Below are positions 45,473-55,849 of a stretch of 64,000 nucleotides of DNA, piece by piece; positions within the stretch are counted from its first letter, which is position 1, and each line of letters begins with the position of its first letter. Source of the stretch: Pycnopodia helianthoides (lineage: Eukaryota; Echinodermata; Asteroidea; Forcipulatida; Asteriidae); contig CM063257.1 in NCBI GenBank assembly GCA_032158295.1, forward strand, positions 16,832,332-16,896,331, written 5' to 3'. The position numbers were made by a program, and so were the translations under genes. The notes beneath the pieces were generated by a model that ran no database searches, was not told the DNA's origin, and was given only the letters and a program-made list of their open reading frames with translations.

Positions 45473-45833
45473 AGAAAGTGTATCCGGAAGCCATACATGT
45501 TATCATGACCCTTGGACATAAGGCCTCTTTTCGATACAGAATCCTAGCACGACCTTTTGGAGAATTTTTCTATATCTAAAAACGCAAAGCTTTGTGAACA
45601 TCTTGAGTGCGTTTCGGCTTGACTTTCTTTCTCTGATTGTCCATTTAAATTTTCTACGATGATGCATAGCCTATATCTTATACTGTCAAACAGTTTTTTC
45701 TTTGTGGTTACACTTGCTCTCGTCTCATGATTTGCCTGCACACGGCCACATGTAAGATTTCACTCTTCCCTATACATATGTGGTGTCCGTTTGAATGTTG
45801 CTCTTCTTACGGCCTGATATGCTGTTGGTACCC

Positions 45834-46198
45834 ATTGTCACCTCATATATGGGTTTTGAGGCATTGCATGGTGAGGTATCAGTATATATTCGGTTTGCGG
45901 TAACACCATGTGTAAAAAATATCTACTTGCTGTGTAGATTTGTTCTTTAGAGAACTTGTCTTGCTATTTATTCTACTACCGCGGAGTAGGTTTTTTCAGA
46001 ATTCGGGAGACTTCTCAGTTCTGAAAAGAACTGTCCTGCTTTATTAACTACTACCTGGGCGGGAGGTAGGAAATCGGCCTACTCCGCGGTAGTAGAATAA
46101 ATAGCAAGACAAGTTCTCTAAAGAACAAATCTACACAGCAAGTAGATATTTTTTACACATGGTGTTACCGCAAACCGAATATATACATTGTCACCTCA
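45834..46198. mobile_element. P1 retroelement as a fold-back with 12-bp flanking direct repeats
   Basis: Minus copy (45846-46077) joined to a plus copy (46077-46186). Arms from ACCGCGGAGTAG / CTCCGCGGTAGTAG out to CACCATGTG / CACATGGTG are near identical; the ~90-bp centre holds CCGATTTCCTACCTCCCGCC once. ATTGTCACCTCA occurs at 45834-45845 and 46187-46198. That 12-mer also resembles P1's own ATTGATACCTCA, so the right junction may have formed at microhomology. Confidence 0.82.
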
Positions 46199-46307
46199 CT
46201 AACAAAAAAGTGAATTGATTCGACGGTCTTTATGACAATTCCGTGACTTTTTATTATTATTTTTTTTAAATCTCAATCTCAATAAGAAGTCACCATTCAA
46301 ATGAAGC

Positions 46308-46692
46308 TTAAAGGAACATTACAGAATTGGTAAGAAAAAAATATACTTTTGAGCACAGATTTACATAAAACTTACACGGTCTAATGATGATGATAGTAGA
46401 AAACATCCCTTGAAATATTTCTGTCTGAAATGCCATATTAGATGAGAAATGAATAAACTAATTTTCCGATTGGAGTTTATCGCTCAGTGAGCGTTTTATA
46501 CATTTGTTGAATCTATATGATTTCATGCAAATGTGTAATCGGTTTTTTCACTATTTTCTCGTGACCCAGATGGCCGATCGATCTCAAACTTCTACAGGTT
46601 TATCAGTTTATGTATATGGTGGATTACATAAAGTGCTTACACTGCCAGCAACTGTTTTGTTAGCAAAAAACAATTCTGTAATGTTCCTTTAA
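46308..46692 (+). mobile_element. TTAA MITE family A, copy A12
   Basis: Full length, TTAA at 46308-46311 and 46689-46692; a small deletion follows the left TIR. Confidence 0.93.
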
Positions 46693-47189
46693 ACAGGTGA
46701 CTTTTTTTTTATCTTTCTTGGTAATTTTGCTATATATTGACAAAGACCAAACGATAAACCTACCTTTGATTTCACCCACATCAAGCGACTGTATTCAATA
46801 ACAACATGTACTTAATTTGTGAGATGGAGGTTGTGTGTACAGTGTTTGACTCAGAGTTGTCAAGGTTTTAGAAGAACAATTAATCCATTATGCAACGTAT
46901 GATACATGTCATTGTATAATTCTCTATTTTCGTCAACCACATCAAACAAACGGCAAGTGATAGTTTCATCAAATTATATGGTTAGCTTTAAAACACACGG
47001 GGTGTTTTCGAAACCAGGGCTTTTGGCTTCAGGCTTATTCACTTAATTTGAAATTGTGCGCTTTCGTTACCTGGCATCCAACTGGAAGGGCGGAGCCTAA
47101 GTCAGGGCTTCAGACTGAAACATTTTAACACAAAAGTTGGCTCTGGTATCAAATTTTCAATAAGAAGGAAAACGTGAGATGAGTTCAAG
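46693..47189. other. Unassigned stretch
   Basis: Nothing recognised. Confidence 0.4.
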
Positions 47190-47779
47190 TCCGAGTTCAA
47201 ATCCGAGTCCAGTCGGTCATACCCAAGACATGTCCGAGTCCGGGTGGTCGATTCCGAGTTCAAGTCCGGGTACAAATGGTTGACTCCGAGTCCATGTTCG
47301 AGTCCAGGTGGTCGGATCCAAGTCTATGTCTGAGTCCAGGTGGTCGGATACCAGTTCAAGTCCGAGTCCAGGTGGTCGGATCCCTTCAAGTCCGAGTCCA
47401 GGTGGTCGGATACCAGTTCAAGTCCGAATCCAGGTGGTCGGATACCAGTTCAAGTCAGAGTCCAGGTGGACGGATCACAGTTCAAGTCCGAATCCAGGTG
47501 GTCGAATCCGAGTCCATGTTCGAATCCAGGTGGTCGAATCCGAGTCCATGTTCGAATCCAGGTGGTCGAATCCGAGTCCATGTTCGAATCCAGGTGGTCG
47601 AATCCGAGTCCATGTTCGAATCCAGGTGGTCGGATCCCAGTTCAAGTCCGAGTCCAGGTGGACGGATCACAGTTCAAGTCCGAATCCATGTGGTGGATTC
47701 CGAGTACGAGTCCGGTTCGTTGACCAACGTAACTCAAGTCCGAATCTTAGTCACCAACTATACAAGACTCGAGTCCGAG
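47190..47779. repeat. 32-bp minisatellite
   Basis: About 18 units of roughly 32 bp built on GAGTCCAGGTGGTCGGATCC and AGTTCAAGTCC. Because 32 is not a multiple of 3 and the unit lacks stops, all three plus frames are open (up to 181 codons, Ser-Arg-Trp-rich), a by-product of the repeat. Four middle units with CGAATCCGAGTCCATGTT are identical, indicating recent local expansion. Confidence 0.95.
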
Positions 47780-48112
47780 TCACGAGTCACGAAACACTAT
47801 TCCCTCAGTAAATGTAGTTAAACAAATACTAATTCGAATTGTGCCAGTGAGAAGTTAACGAGAGCGACATGTCTGTTTATTCAACGAAATTAAAACCACA
47901 CAGTTTTGTTTTCACAGATCTAGACAAACAGCGGCCGTACGCGGTGACGTGCTCGGTTAATATTAAAGTATTTATGCGAGGCTTGGAAATAACAGAAATC
48001 CGTGGACATGCAGACCAGGATGATGAATCCCCGGTGAACAAGCTCATGTTTACTTTGAAAACGATCGAATACTTGATCAGATGCAAATTGTGAACCTCAA
48101 AAAAAAACATTG
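47780..48112. other. Unassigned; one complex open frame
   Basis: A 74-codon frame at 47869-48093 (starts MSVYSTKLKPHSFVFTDLDK) has mixed, non-repetitive composition and no recognised domain. TTTTCACAG at 47910-47918 could be a splice acceptor. The antisense strand is equally open, so I do not call a gene. Confidence 0.3.
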
Positions 48113-48740
48113 ACGGGGAAACTAGTATTGGAATTTAACAAATTAACCTCATTTTATATTAGAATTGTCTTATGTTTGTGTCTCTATTAACATGTATACA
48201 TATATTTAAAGACACTGGACACCTTCGTAATTGTCAAAGACCAGTCTTCTCACTTGGTGTATCTCAACATATGCACAAAATAACAAACCTTGAAAATTTG
48301 AACTCAATTGGTCGTCGAAGTTGCGAGATAATAATGGAAACACCCTTATCCATGTTGTCATACAAAGTTGTGTGCTTTCGGTTGCTTGATTTCGATTTCG
48401 AGACCTCACGCGTGAGGTCTCAAAATCAATTCAAATATTTTACTGAGAAATGACTTCTTTCTCAAAAACTACGTTACTTCAGAGGGAGCCTTTCTCACAA
48501 TGTTTTATACTATCAACAGCTCTCCATTGCTCGTTACCAAGTAAGTTTTTATGCTAACAATTATTTTGAGTAATTACCAATAGTGTCCAGTGCCTTTAAT
48601 ATGTATATTTTCTGGAGCATTACGACTCGATTTTTTTCACTGTGCAAATGATCGAGTAAATAACAAATTTGTCTAATTATGCACACTGCTGAATCTAGAA
48701 CAGCGAACTTACGGGGGGAATTATATTCCAATTTGAATAA
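48113..48740. repeat. Family X repeat unit interrupted by MITE B2
   Basis: GGGGAAACTAGTATTGGAAT to TTACATGTATAC-like sequence, then (after B2) TATGTATATTTTCTGG and ATGATCGAGTAAATAAC. The same sequence runs uninterrupted at 50228-50490. Confidence 0.8.
48206..48599 (+). mobile_element. TTAA MITE family B, copy B2
   Basis: TTAAAGACACTGGACACCTT to AGTGTCCAGTGCCTTTAA. The perfect central palindrome, GAGACCTCACG followed by CGTGAGGTCTC, lies at 48400-48421 (midpoint 48402). The empty target site is preserved at 50327-50330. Confidence 0.95.
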
Positions 48741-48914
48741 CTAGTAGTCGTGTTTTGTTTTGTTTTTGTTTTGTTTTTTTGTTTTTTGGGTTTTTTTTTG
48801 TATGTAATTAAATATTTTATTTATTTATGTTTTCTGTAGTGGCGTTGTACTACTTTGTATTAACAGTTCGTAAACACGAAATGTATGTAATATACTTTGA
48901 GATCTCTTATGTAT

Positions 48915-49000
48915 ATGGTTTTTGAGGCATTGCATGGTGAGGTATCAATGTATATTCGGTTTGCGGTATAACACCATGTGCATAATTATCTACTGTGTAC
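48915..49000 (-). mobile_element. P1 retroelement, short 3'-end copy
   Basis: ATATGGTTTTTGAGGCATTG through ACACCATGTGCATAATTATC; only the terminal ~85 bp remain. Confidence 0.8.
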
Positions 49001-49785
49001 TTTCCTTTTGTACCTTAAAAACCAGCTTGAACGAAAACGGCAGCAAGTGAACTTTGCTGAAGTTCATTTAACATGTATGTACATGTAATCAATAAGGAGA
49101 TCGATTTCACATGAGATCTAAACGGGTTTTAATTGAAAAACAAACCCAATCTCTTTGAAAGCCCTTCTCGACCGGTGCTTTTCAGATAGATTCGCGAACA
49201 GCCCCGTGACGTCATCGCCCATGTTACGTCATTTGCGGGAGCTCGGTGTTGTGCAGCCGCTTTGTTGCAACATGGAGGTGTTGACAAAGGAACCTCTCAC
49301 TAAAACAAAGCACCGTGTTTCAAGGTAGATTGCATAAAATGCAGACATGAAAAAGTTACTACAAAATAACTTACTAGACTCAAAGGCAATTCCAAGTATC
49401 CAATGGAAATCGTTTCGCAATGTGTTATTTCATTCTAGAGAAAAAGATGCAATTTTGTATCATTTTGAAGCGATGGTTGGTCGACCATGTTCTAACTATT
49501 TGTTACGTGTGAGTTCAGATACAAGGTCGGCCAGGCAGCTTCAAATCGTCACCATTATTGCTCTTGTTTTCCTCGGCAGTCACGGACGCACATTAATGTA
49601 AACAGGTCGGTGGATCGACATTTCTTATTAAATCTAACCTCACAAAAAAAAACATTTCATTTCCTAAAAAATTACAAGTACCAATGATTGTCAATTCCCT
49701 TTGAAGATGCGTTTGCGTTGCTTGTAGTATTTTCAGAAAATTTATTTCATTTATTTATTCTGGTTGTGAAGCCAAGGACTCGCAG
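49001..49785. other. Unassigned; CpG patch with CRE-like sites and possible exon start
   Basis: GTGACGTCATCGCC (49206 on) and GTTACGTCATTTGCGG precede CAACATGG at 49270. From ATG 49272 a frame of 17 codons runs to CAAG followed by GTAGAT at 49325, a passable splice donor. This could be a promoter with a short first exon, but nothing downstream supports a gene and CpG/ATGG motifs also occur in MITEs here. A separate 84-codon frame (49347-49601) has no recognised domain. Confidence 0.25.
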
Positions 49786-50040
49786 AAAGCGAACTTAATC
49801 ACTATACTAGCCAAGAACCCCATGGAGAGAAGAAATGAAGGAAGTTTCAGTTTCAGGTTTGGGAGGAAAACCCCAGAGAAATATTCCAGGGAAAACCCAC
49901 GCAATCAGGCAGGGACTGAAAAACTCAATCCACATAGTGCTCCAGTGTGATTTGAACCGGGTCCCCAAGGTGGAAGGCCAGGCAAGATACACTAACTCCG
50001 CCAACCTGACTGTCCCTAAAGGAATTCTTGGAGATGTAAC
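49786..50040 (-). mobile_element. SINE family V, minus copy
   Basis: The minus strand has GACCCGGTTCAAATCACAC (B-box), TCAGTCCCTGCCTGATTGCG and GTGGGTTTTCCCTGG; shares GGGTTTTCCTCCCA with 26975-27367. A C13 run abuts its head at 50041-50053. Confidence 0.7.
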
Positions 50041-50099
50041 CCCCCCCCCCCCCTAAAAAAATAAAAAATTAAATAAAATTTAAAAAAAATAATAATAAA

Positions 50100-50687
50100 A
50101 AATTTAAAAATCCCATAGAGCACCATCAATATAAACGCAGTTTATATTGATACAAAGAATAATGATCATAACAATTAGCAACACTTATCGTATCGCCATA
50201 TAGAGCAGGTAACTGTGTGAATCTAAACCTCCTTTACGGGAAAACTAGTATTGAAATTTTACAAATTAGCATACTTTTTATTATTCTTGTCTTAAATTTG
50301 TGTCTACTTGACATGTATACATATATTTAATATGTATTTTTTGTTTTCCTTTTCTGTAGCAATTTGACTCCATTTATTTCCTGTGGAAATGATCGAGTAA
50401 TTAAAACTGTCCTATTAAGCGTATTGTAGAAGAACAGTGTTTTACACACTGGCGGGAAAATGATGTTGCAATTTAAATAATCAGTTGACCTTTCATTATT
50501 CTCGTCTTGCTTTTGGATTATATAAATATATATATTGATTTAGTTAAAGTTTTTTCTGGTGGCGTTAAAAATTCAAGCACCATCAATAAAAAAAAACAGT
50601 TTTTATTGAAACAAAGAATAATGCTCGGGAAAACTATCAACACATCGTATCGCCTTATACACCAAATAACCTCTGTTCACAGAAAAG
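50100..50687. repeat. Family X repeats with empty MITE target
   Basis: Successive diverged copies: AGCACCATCAATATAAA...AAAGAATAATG occurs at about 50118 and 50575 with CGTATCGCC after each, and GAAAACTAGTATTGAAATTT (50238) parallels GGAAAATGATGTTGCAATTT (50455). The TTAA at 50327-50330 is the unoccupied equivalent of the B2 site. Confidence 0.75.
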
Positions 50688-50988
50688 ATTGACCTTGTGA
50701 ACTCCAGGGCATTTTTCGGCAGGCGAGATACTACATGGTCAATACTGGTTTCATTTGTTGTCATAATTTCCACATAAATTCAAGAATTATAAAAAAAAAA
50801 ATATCAGCTGAACAAGTTCGAGATGTGCCCCCTTTCATCCTATCAAAAGTTGATAAAAATCAGAGAGTGCAATCTCCATAAAATGCGAGATTCTTGTGTG
50901 TTTTTTTCTATTGGGCTTTGTGCTTGACGATGTCCAGTCCCTGTGGCTGTTTCGTATACATGCGATGTCAAAGGTTTTACGGTCTTTA
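50688..50988 (-). mobile_element. MITE family H, diverged copy H3
   Basis: Same order as H2: GCAGGCGAGATACTACATGG, TCATAATTTCCACATAAATT, CAATCTCCATAAAATG, CATGCGATGTCAAAGG. Ends are decayed (TTGACCTTGTG, TACGGTCTTTA). Confidence 0.72.
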
Positions 50989-51387
50989 CTAAATAAAATC
51001 CCCTTTTTTCCCCCGAGATGTGTAGTGAGGGATATATACTACTAAAGGTAATGCCGATTCTACTATGCAATAAACATCACGATCAAGTTGTTATTTAATA
51101 CCACGCTGGGTTTACGTACACCTCGAACCAATACTCTAAATACACTAAGCAAACTTCGGCCGTTAGTTTTTTGTGATATGGTCCGGCAAATTATTGCCTC
51201 CAACCCCCTCACGAATTAAAGGATCGGATTTCGTGTGGAGCAGAAGGAAAAAGCCGGTAAAGTGGAATATACCGTGATTACCAAAGAGATTGTAAAGTGT
51301 TTGCACTGGGGGTGGGTTTGTGCGTACGTAATAACCCAAGAGCAGGGCCACATATGTCATTATTTATTTGTATGTGTTGGTATTGAC
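50989..51387. other. Unassigned stretch
   Basis: Nothing recognised. Confidence 0.4.
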
Positions 51388-51730
51388 TTAAAGGTATTGT
51401 ACACTTTTGGTAACAGCTCAAAATCAGTGTCCTACTTTTGTGTGATTAAATATATGCATGAACAAACAAACCTGTGAATGGTTTGAGCTCAATTGGTCAT
51501 CGAGGTCGCGAGAAAATAGTGAAAAGAGATCTTATGTGTTTTCTGTTTTTTCAAGTTATCGCGCGCGATAATTACTATTGTTTTACTCGTTTCTCAGAAA
51601 TGATAGCAATTTAGGCAGAAATATTTTAAGGAACCCTTTCTACCATTACTTACTTTAAGTCATGTAAGTTATGTGTGAATCTGTGAACATTGTGTTTTTC
51701 GATCTTACCGATAGTGTACAGGGCCTTTAA
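51388..51730 (-). mobile_element. TTAA MITE family D, copy D5
   Basis: TTAAAGGTATTGTACACTTT to AGTGTACAGGGCCTTTAA. Palindrome TTATCGCGCGCGATAA at 51556-51571 (midpoint 51559). The right TTAA (51727-51730) is shared with C4. Confidence 0.93.
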
Positions 51731-52192
51731 AGGGAACGTATACCTTTGGTATTTGGAACCGTTCAATTGTTTTTAATTCTATATAAATGTAGATATATAC
51801 AATAACACTAACCTGTGAAAATATCATTTAAAAAGGTGGTAGCGTTTTTGAGATATCGCCGACAATCCGGAGCGGTTATGTCCACGTGGGAAGAATAATC
51901 CGCAATTGGAACACACAGTCTGAGAAACGTTTCTGACAGAAACGCTTCTCAGATTCAAACTTTTTCTGATAAAAAATGATATATTTTTCCATAGCCACAT
52001 TACTCTGAAGTGAAATGATTCTCAAAATGCTTTATACTAAAAGTACTTCTTTCTCTAAGACTAAACTACCTCAAAGGATGTCATTTCTAACAATGTTTTA
52101 TAAGATCAACAGCTCTCGAGTGCTTTTTACCGAGTAAGGTTTTATGGTCATTAATTTCTAGAGTAATTACCAAATGTTTACCCTGCCTTTAA
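51727..52192 (+). mobile_element. TTAA MITE family C, chimeric copy C4
   Basis: The left half is family C (ACCTTTGGTATTTGGAACCG); from about 52040 it resembles the B right half (AACAATGTTTTATAAGATCA, ACCGAGTAAGGTTTTATGG) and ends TTTACCCTGCCTTTAA. Length 466 bp against 385 for C1. The partial at 63614 has the same chimeric order. Confidence 0.85.
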
Positions 52193-52242
52193 ACCAAATG
52201 AACACACAGGACAATGCAAATTATTATTATTATATATTTTTC

Positions 52243-52626
52243 TTAAAGGAACATTACAGAATTGGTAATTGTAAAATATACTTTTGATCACAGATTTACA
52301 TAAAACTTACACGGTCTAATGATGATGATAGTAGAAAACATCCCTTGAAATATTTCTGTCTGAAATGCCATATTTGATGAGAAATGAATAAACTAATTTT
52401 CCGATTGGAGTTTATCGCTCAGTGAGCGTTTTATTCGTTTGTTGAACCTATATGATTTCATGCAAATGTGTAATCGGTTTTTCACTATTTTCTCGTGACC
52501 CAGATGGCCGATCGATCTCAAACTTCTACAGGTTTGTCAGATTATGTATTTGGTGGATTGCATAAAGTGCTTACACTGCCAGCAACTGTTTTGTTAGCAA
52601 AAACCAAATCTGTTATGTTCCTTTAA
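52243..52626 (+). mobile_element. TTAA MITE family A, copy A13
   Basis: Full length, TTAA at 52243-52246 and 52623-52626; palindrome CGCTCAGTGAGCG at 52416-52428 (midpoint 52434). Confidence 0.94.
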
Positions 52627-52984
52627 TTCCTTTAAACATGATTTAACATAGGGCTTCAGTTCATATATGATTCTGTAAAATATACCACACATGAAACAGC
52701 AAGTGTTTCAGCGGTCAACATTCTGCGTTAATGTGCACATTATTGATTGTTTTAGTGCAGTACTAAATATTAATGTGTGTTTGCCGGTACCAGCCTAGAA
52801 TACTTTGCTAAAAGTGTGTATGTACGTGCTGCAAGGTCAAAAACAACCTTCTGTATAATGTTTGTTTATTCGTTATTCATAAATACCCGGAACAGTTTAC
52901 CCATTCTGATTGGTCGAGGGAGATCACATGACCATGTTCAAACATGTGATATAAACATGTTGAGAAGTGTTTAAACGTACCCTA
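52627..52984. other. Unassigned stretch
   Basis: Nothing recognised. Confidence 0.4.
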
Positions 52985-53410
52985 ATGTGGCCACAACCCT
53001 GTACTTAAATGTTACCACAACTCTCTGAATGTAGCCCAAACCCTGTACCTAAATGTAGCCACAACCCTTTATACAAATTTTCCTTCAACCATGTACCTAA
53101 ATGTACAAACAGCCCTGTACCTAAATGTAGCCACAACCCTGTATCCAAATGTAGCCACAACCCTGTATCCAAATGTAGCCACAACCCTGTATCCAAATGT
53201 AGCCACAACCCTGTACCTAAATGTAGCCAAAACCATGTACCTAAATGTAGCCACAAACCTGTATCCAAATGTACCTAAATGTACAAACAGCCCTGTACCT
53301 AAATGTAGCCACACACTGTACCTAAATGTAGCCGCACCTCTCTACAAGTAGCAACAACTCTCTAAATGTAGCCACAACCCTGTACCTAAATGTAGCCACA
53401 ACCTTGTACC
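52985..53410. repeat. 24-bp minisatellite
   Basis: Units such as ACCCTGTACCTAAATGTAGC plus CACA recur about 17 times with CTGTATCCAAATG and ACAAACAGCCCTG variants. The 24-bp period is a multiple of 3, so each frame repeats an octapeptide and stays open on both strands. I see no start context or flanking exon, so I treat these frames as by-products. Confidence 0.94.
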
Positions 53411-53835
53411 TGAATTCCATTCGAACTGTTGCTTAATTTAACTCTAAATGAGGACGTGGGCACCCCCCCCCCCCACTCTCCCCGCCCCAAGTAGTTACGG
53501 GCTTGAATCAAGATTGATATTTGCAATTAAGGAAGTCATAGCTACCGATTTGCAAAAAAAAAAAATACCCATCTGCCTCTATAGACAAAATAGTATCTTT
53601 CAGCTCAGAGAGCTGGTCGGTTTTAAAATGAAAAATGTTACCCATTCAATGAGTTGTGTGCAATCAAAGTAAGACCCACACACACAAGTGTGTAATGACC
53701 TCCAATCGTGGACCCTCCTTTGTTCAACTCTTTGTCCCGACAAACGTTGACCCCTTTGTTTTCCTGTGTGATAGCAAACGTGGACCTATTGTCCATTTGG
53801 TTGTAAGTCCTCGGTTTGAATGTCACTACAAACTC
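53411..53835. other. Unassigned stretch
   Basis: C12 at about 53463-53474 and A11 near 53553. The frame upstream of 53836 does not look LINE-like. Confidence 0.4.
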
Positions 53836-53976
53836 AAGCACCAGAAGAAGAGCACCATCCATAATAAAGTGCTAAGGAACTCAAACAAATTGTCCATTCC
53901 TAGGTGCAGAACGTCTCGCTGTCAAAAAAAACCACTTATATACATGGCTAACCTGTGGAACAACAATGACTTGTAG
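53836..53976 (+). pseudogene. C-terminal remnant of a LINE reverse-transcriptase ORF
   Basis: The frame reads STIHNKVLRNSNKLSIPRCR then TSRCQKKPLIYMANLWNNND and a stop. The pattern of a basic/Asn-rich run, L-x-I/V-P-R-C-R-T, Q-K, an aromatic/aliphatic Y-M, and L-W-N-N/S is what I know from the extreme C-termini of CR1/L2/Jockey-type non-LTR ORF2 proteins, where LWN is usually followed by a short tail. The following 3' UTR-like region and ATCT tail support it. Upstream RT motifs are absent, so the copy is 5'-truncated. Confidence 0.5.
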
Positions 53977-54405
53977 TTTTTTTTTTTTTTTTTTTTTTTT
54001 TTTTGTAATCTAGTTAATTATTATTATTATTATTATTTTTTTTTCACTAAGCAGCTTAATTTTTCGACACTTTCTTTGATGCATTTACGATAGCTAGTAC
54101 CATTTCTTTAATTAATGTATTCGCATTTTCAGGTCCTTTATGAGTTTGGCTGTTTTGGTTTTGGGAGTGTTGCAGGTTACTTGAATGGTTTTTGTGGCAT
54201 GTGTGGTTGTGTGGTGCATGCGTTTGCGCTTGTATGCTTGTTTTGGTTCTATTGTGTGTGAGCTGGTGTGTGTATTTTTATTTATTGACGTCATTTGAAT
54301 GTAGTTTTATCTTTTAATGTTGTATTATAGTTGCAATTCAGTTTTTTATGCTGTGATGACTATTGTGAATAAACCTTTTATCTATCTATCTATCTATCTA
54401 TCTAA
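53977..54405 (+). mobile_element. LINE 3' UTR ending in an ATCT tail
   Basis: After the stop come T26-28 (about 53978-54005), a GT-rich region without frames, GTGAATAAACC (54368 on) and six or more ATCT units to 54404. Microsatellite 3' tails instead of poly-A are typical of CR1/L2-like LINEs. Confidence 0.6.
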
Positions 54406-54648
54406 GCACACACATACACAGCATCCTCTATACACATTAATGGCATTTTTGTTGTAAACATGTCAGGGGAATTATTCAATTTCTAAGAAATAGCGAGTGC
54501 GTCTATTTTTGATAATCAAGACACAATCATTCACCTTTTTTTAAAGTTCAGTTCCTTTATTTCTTTATTTCTTGTGTTCTGTACACTTAATTTATTTCTT
54601 GTAAGAAAGGGAATGCATCTATTATTAATAGTCAAGACAGGGTAATTC
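54405..54648. other. Unassigned, with an internal near-duplication
   Basis: GCGTCTATTTTTGATAATCA...CATTCACC (about 54499) resembles GCATCTATTATTAATAGTCA...AATTCACC (about 54614), the second leading into R2. Confidence 0.45.
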
Positions 54649-54834
54649 ACCATTTCAAAGTCCAAGTACATTGCACTTGGACGTTGAATGAATGCCAAAA
54701 GGAAGTGTCACATTTTACATTCGCCGAGTCGCCCATCGGGAAGCACAATGAAGCGTGGTGGACGACCTAGGGGGGACTTGGGTGCCGTTTCATGGCGATC
54801 ACGACAAGAAAGATTGTTTTATCCTGGAAGCTAG
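54649..54834 (+). repeat. Cargo segment R2
   Basis: About 97% identical to R1 (12931-13122) over its whole length and, like it, ends precisely at a family-A TTAA. No lone A 5' end precedes R2. Confidence 0.9.
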
Positions 54835-55228
54835 TTAAAAGAACATTACAGAATTGGTGAGAAAAAAACTTGTAAAACTTACTTTTTGATCACAGATTTA
54901 CACAAAACTTACACGGTCTAATGATGATGATAGTAGAAAACATCCATTGAAATATTTCTGTCTGAAATGCCATATTTGATGAGAAATGAATAAACTAATT
55001 TTCCGATTGGAGTTTATCGCTCAGTGAGCGTTTTATTCGTTTGTTGAATCTATATGATTGCATGCAAATGTGTAATCGGTTTTTCACTATTTTCTCTTGA
55101 CCCAGATGACCGATCGATCTCAAACTTTTACAGGTTTGTCAGTTTATGTATATGGTGGATTACATAAAGTGCTTACACTGCCAGCAACTGTTTTGTTAGC
55201 AAAAAACAATTCTGTAATGTTCCTTTAA
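54835..55228 (+). mobile_element. TTAA MITE family A, copy A14
   Basis: Full length, left end TTAAAAGAACATTACAG, right TTAA at 55225-55228. Right flank differs from A3. Confidence 0.92.
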
Positions 55229-55309
55229 ACTTCAGGAAAACTTATACTGAATCAAAAAGAGTTCAGTAGTTTTTCCCCCGGTTCTCGGCGTGTATACCTT
55301 TATAAAACT

Positions 55310-55385
55310 ATCTGGTCAAAAGTGACCCGGATCCGGACCCAGTGGGACTGACCAATTTATGGATCGGAATGACCCGGAATGTGTT
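55310..55385 (+). repeat. Family M fragment
   Basis: AAAAGTGACCCGGATCCGGA, CCAGTGGGACTGACC and GGAATGACCCGGAATGTG share the GGGTCA/TGACCC style of 20505-20600 and 21540-21690. Confidence 0.5.
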
Positions 55386-55849
55386 TTATTGCCAATGTTG
55401 TACTTTATCTTGATTCTAAGAGAACAAACAAACCTGAAACAGCACTAATCCCATCATTGTCAATGTTGTACCTTGTCTTGAATCAAAGGGAGTGAACAAA
55501 CGTGTAGCAGCAATGATCTCCTCATTTTCAAGGTTGTACCTTATCTTCATTCTAAGAGAACACAAAACTGTACACAGCACTAATCCAATCATTGTCAATG
55601 TTGTACCTTATCTTGAATCAAAGGAAGTAAACAAACGTAAAGCAGCAATGATCTCCTCATTGCCAAGGTGTACCTTATCTTGATTCGAAGAGAACAAAGT
55701 TGAAACGGCACTAATCGCACCATTATCAATGTTGTACCTTATCTTTAATCAAAGAGAGTAAACAAACCTGAAACAGCACTAATCCCATCATTGTCAAAGC
55801 TGTACTTTATCTTGAATCAAAGAGAAAAATTGAAACTGAATGACTAAGT
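55386..55849. repeat. 67-68-bp satellite, diverged relative of the 73-bp array
   Basis: CAATGTTGTACYTTATCTTG-type starts at 55393, 55461, 55529 and 55596 and continues to about 55800. ACCTTATCTTGATTC then AAAGAGAGTAAAC ties it to 15830-17060, but it lacks that array's 8-bp duplication. Units alternate between AACCTGAAACAGCACTAATC and ACGTGTAGCAGCAATGATCT types, another two-unit period. Confidence 0.9.

Noticed and set aside
47276..47821. Frames up to 181 codons in three phases
   Set aside because: A 32-bp minisatellite without stops opens all plus frames at once, with no start context or homology.
53005..53351. Octapeptide-repeat proteins on both strands
   Set aside because: The 24-bp unit is a multiple of three, so any frame repeats an octapeptide; no flanking exon or signal sequence supports translation.
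53978..54005. Poly-T as a minus-strand retroelement poly-A tail
   Set aside because: It lies between a LINE-like C-terminus and its 3' UTR on the plus strand, so expansion of a T tract is simpler; a separate minus-strand insertion has no other evidence.
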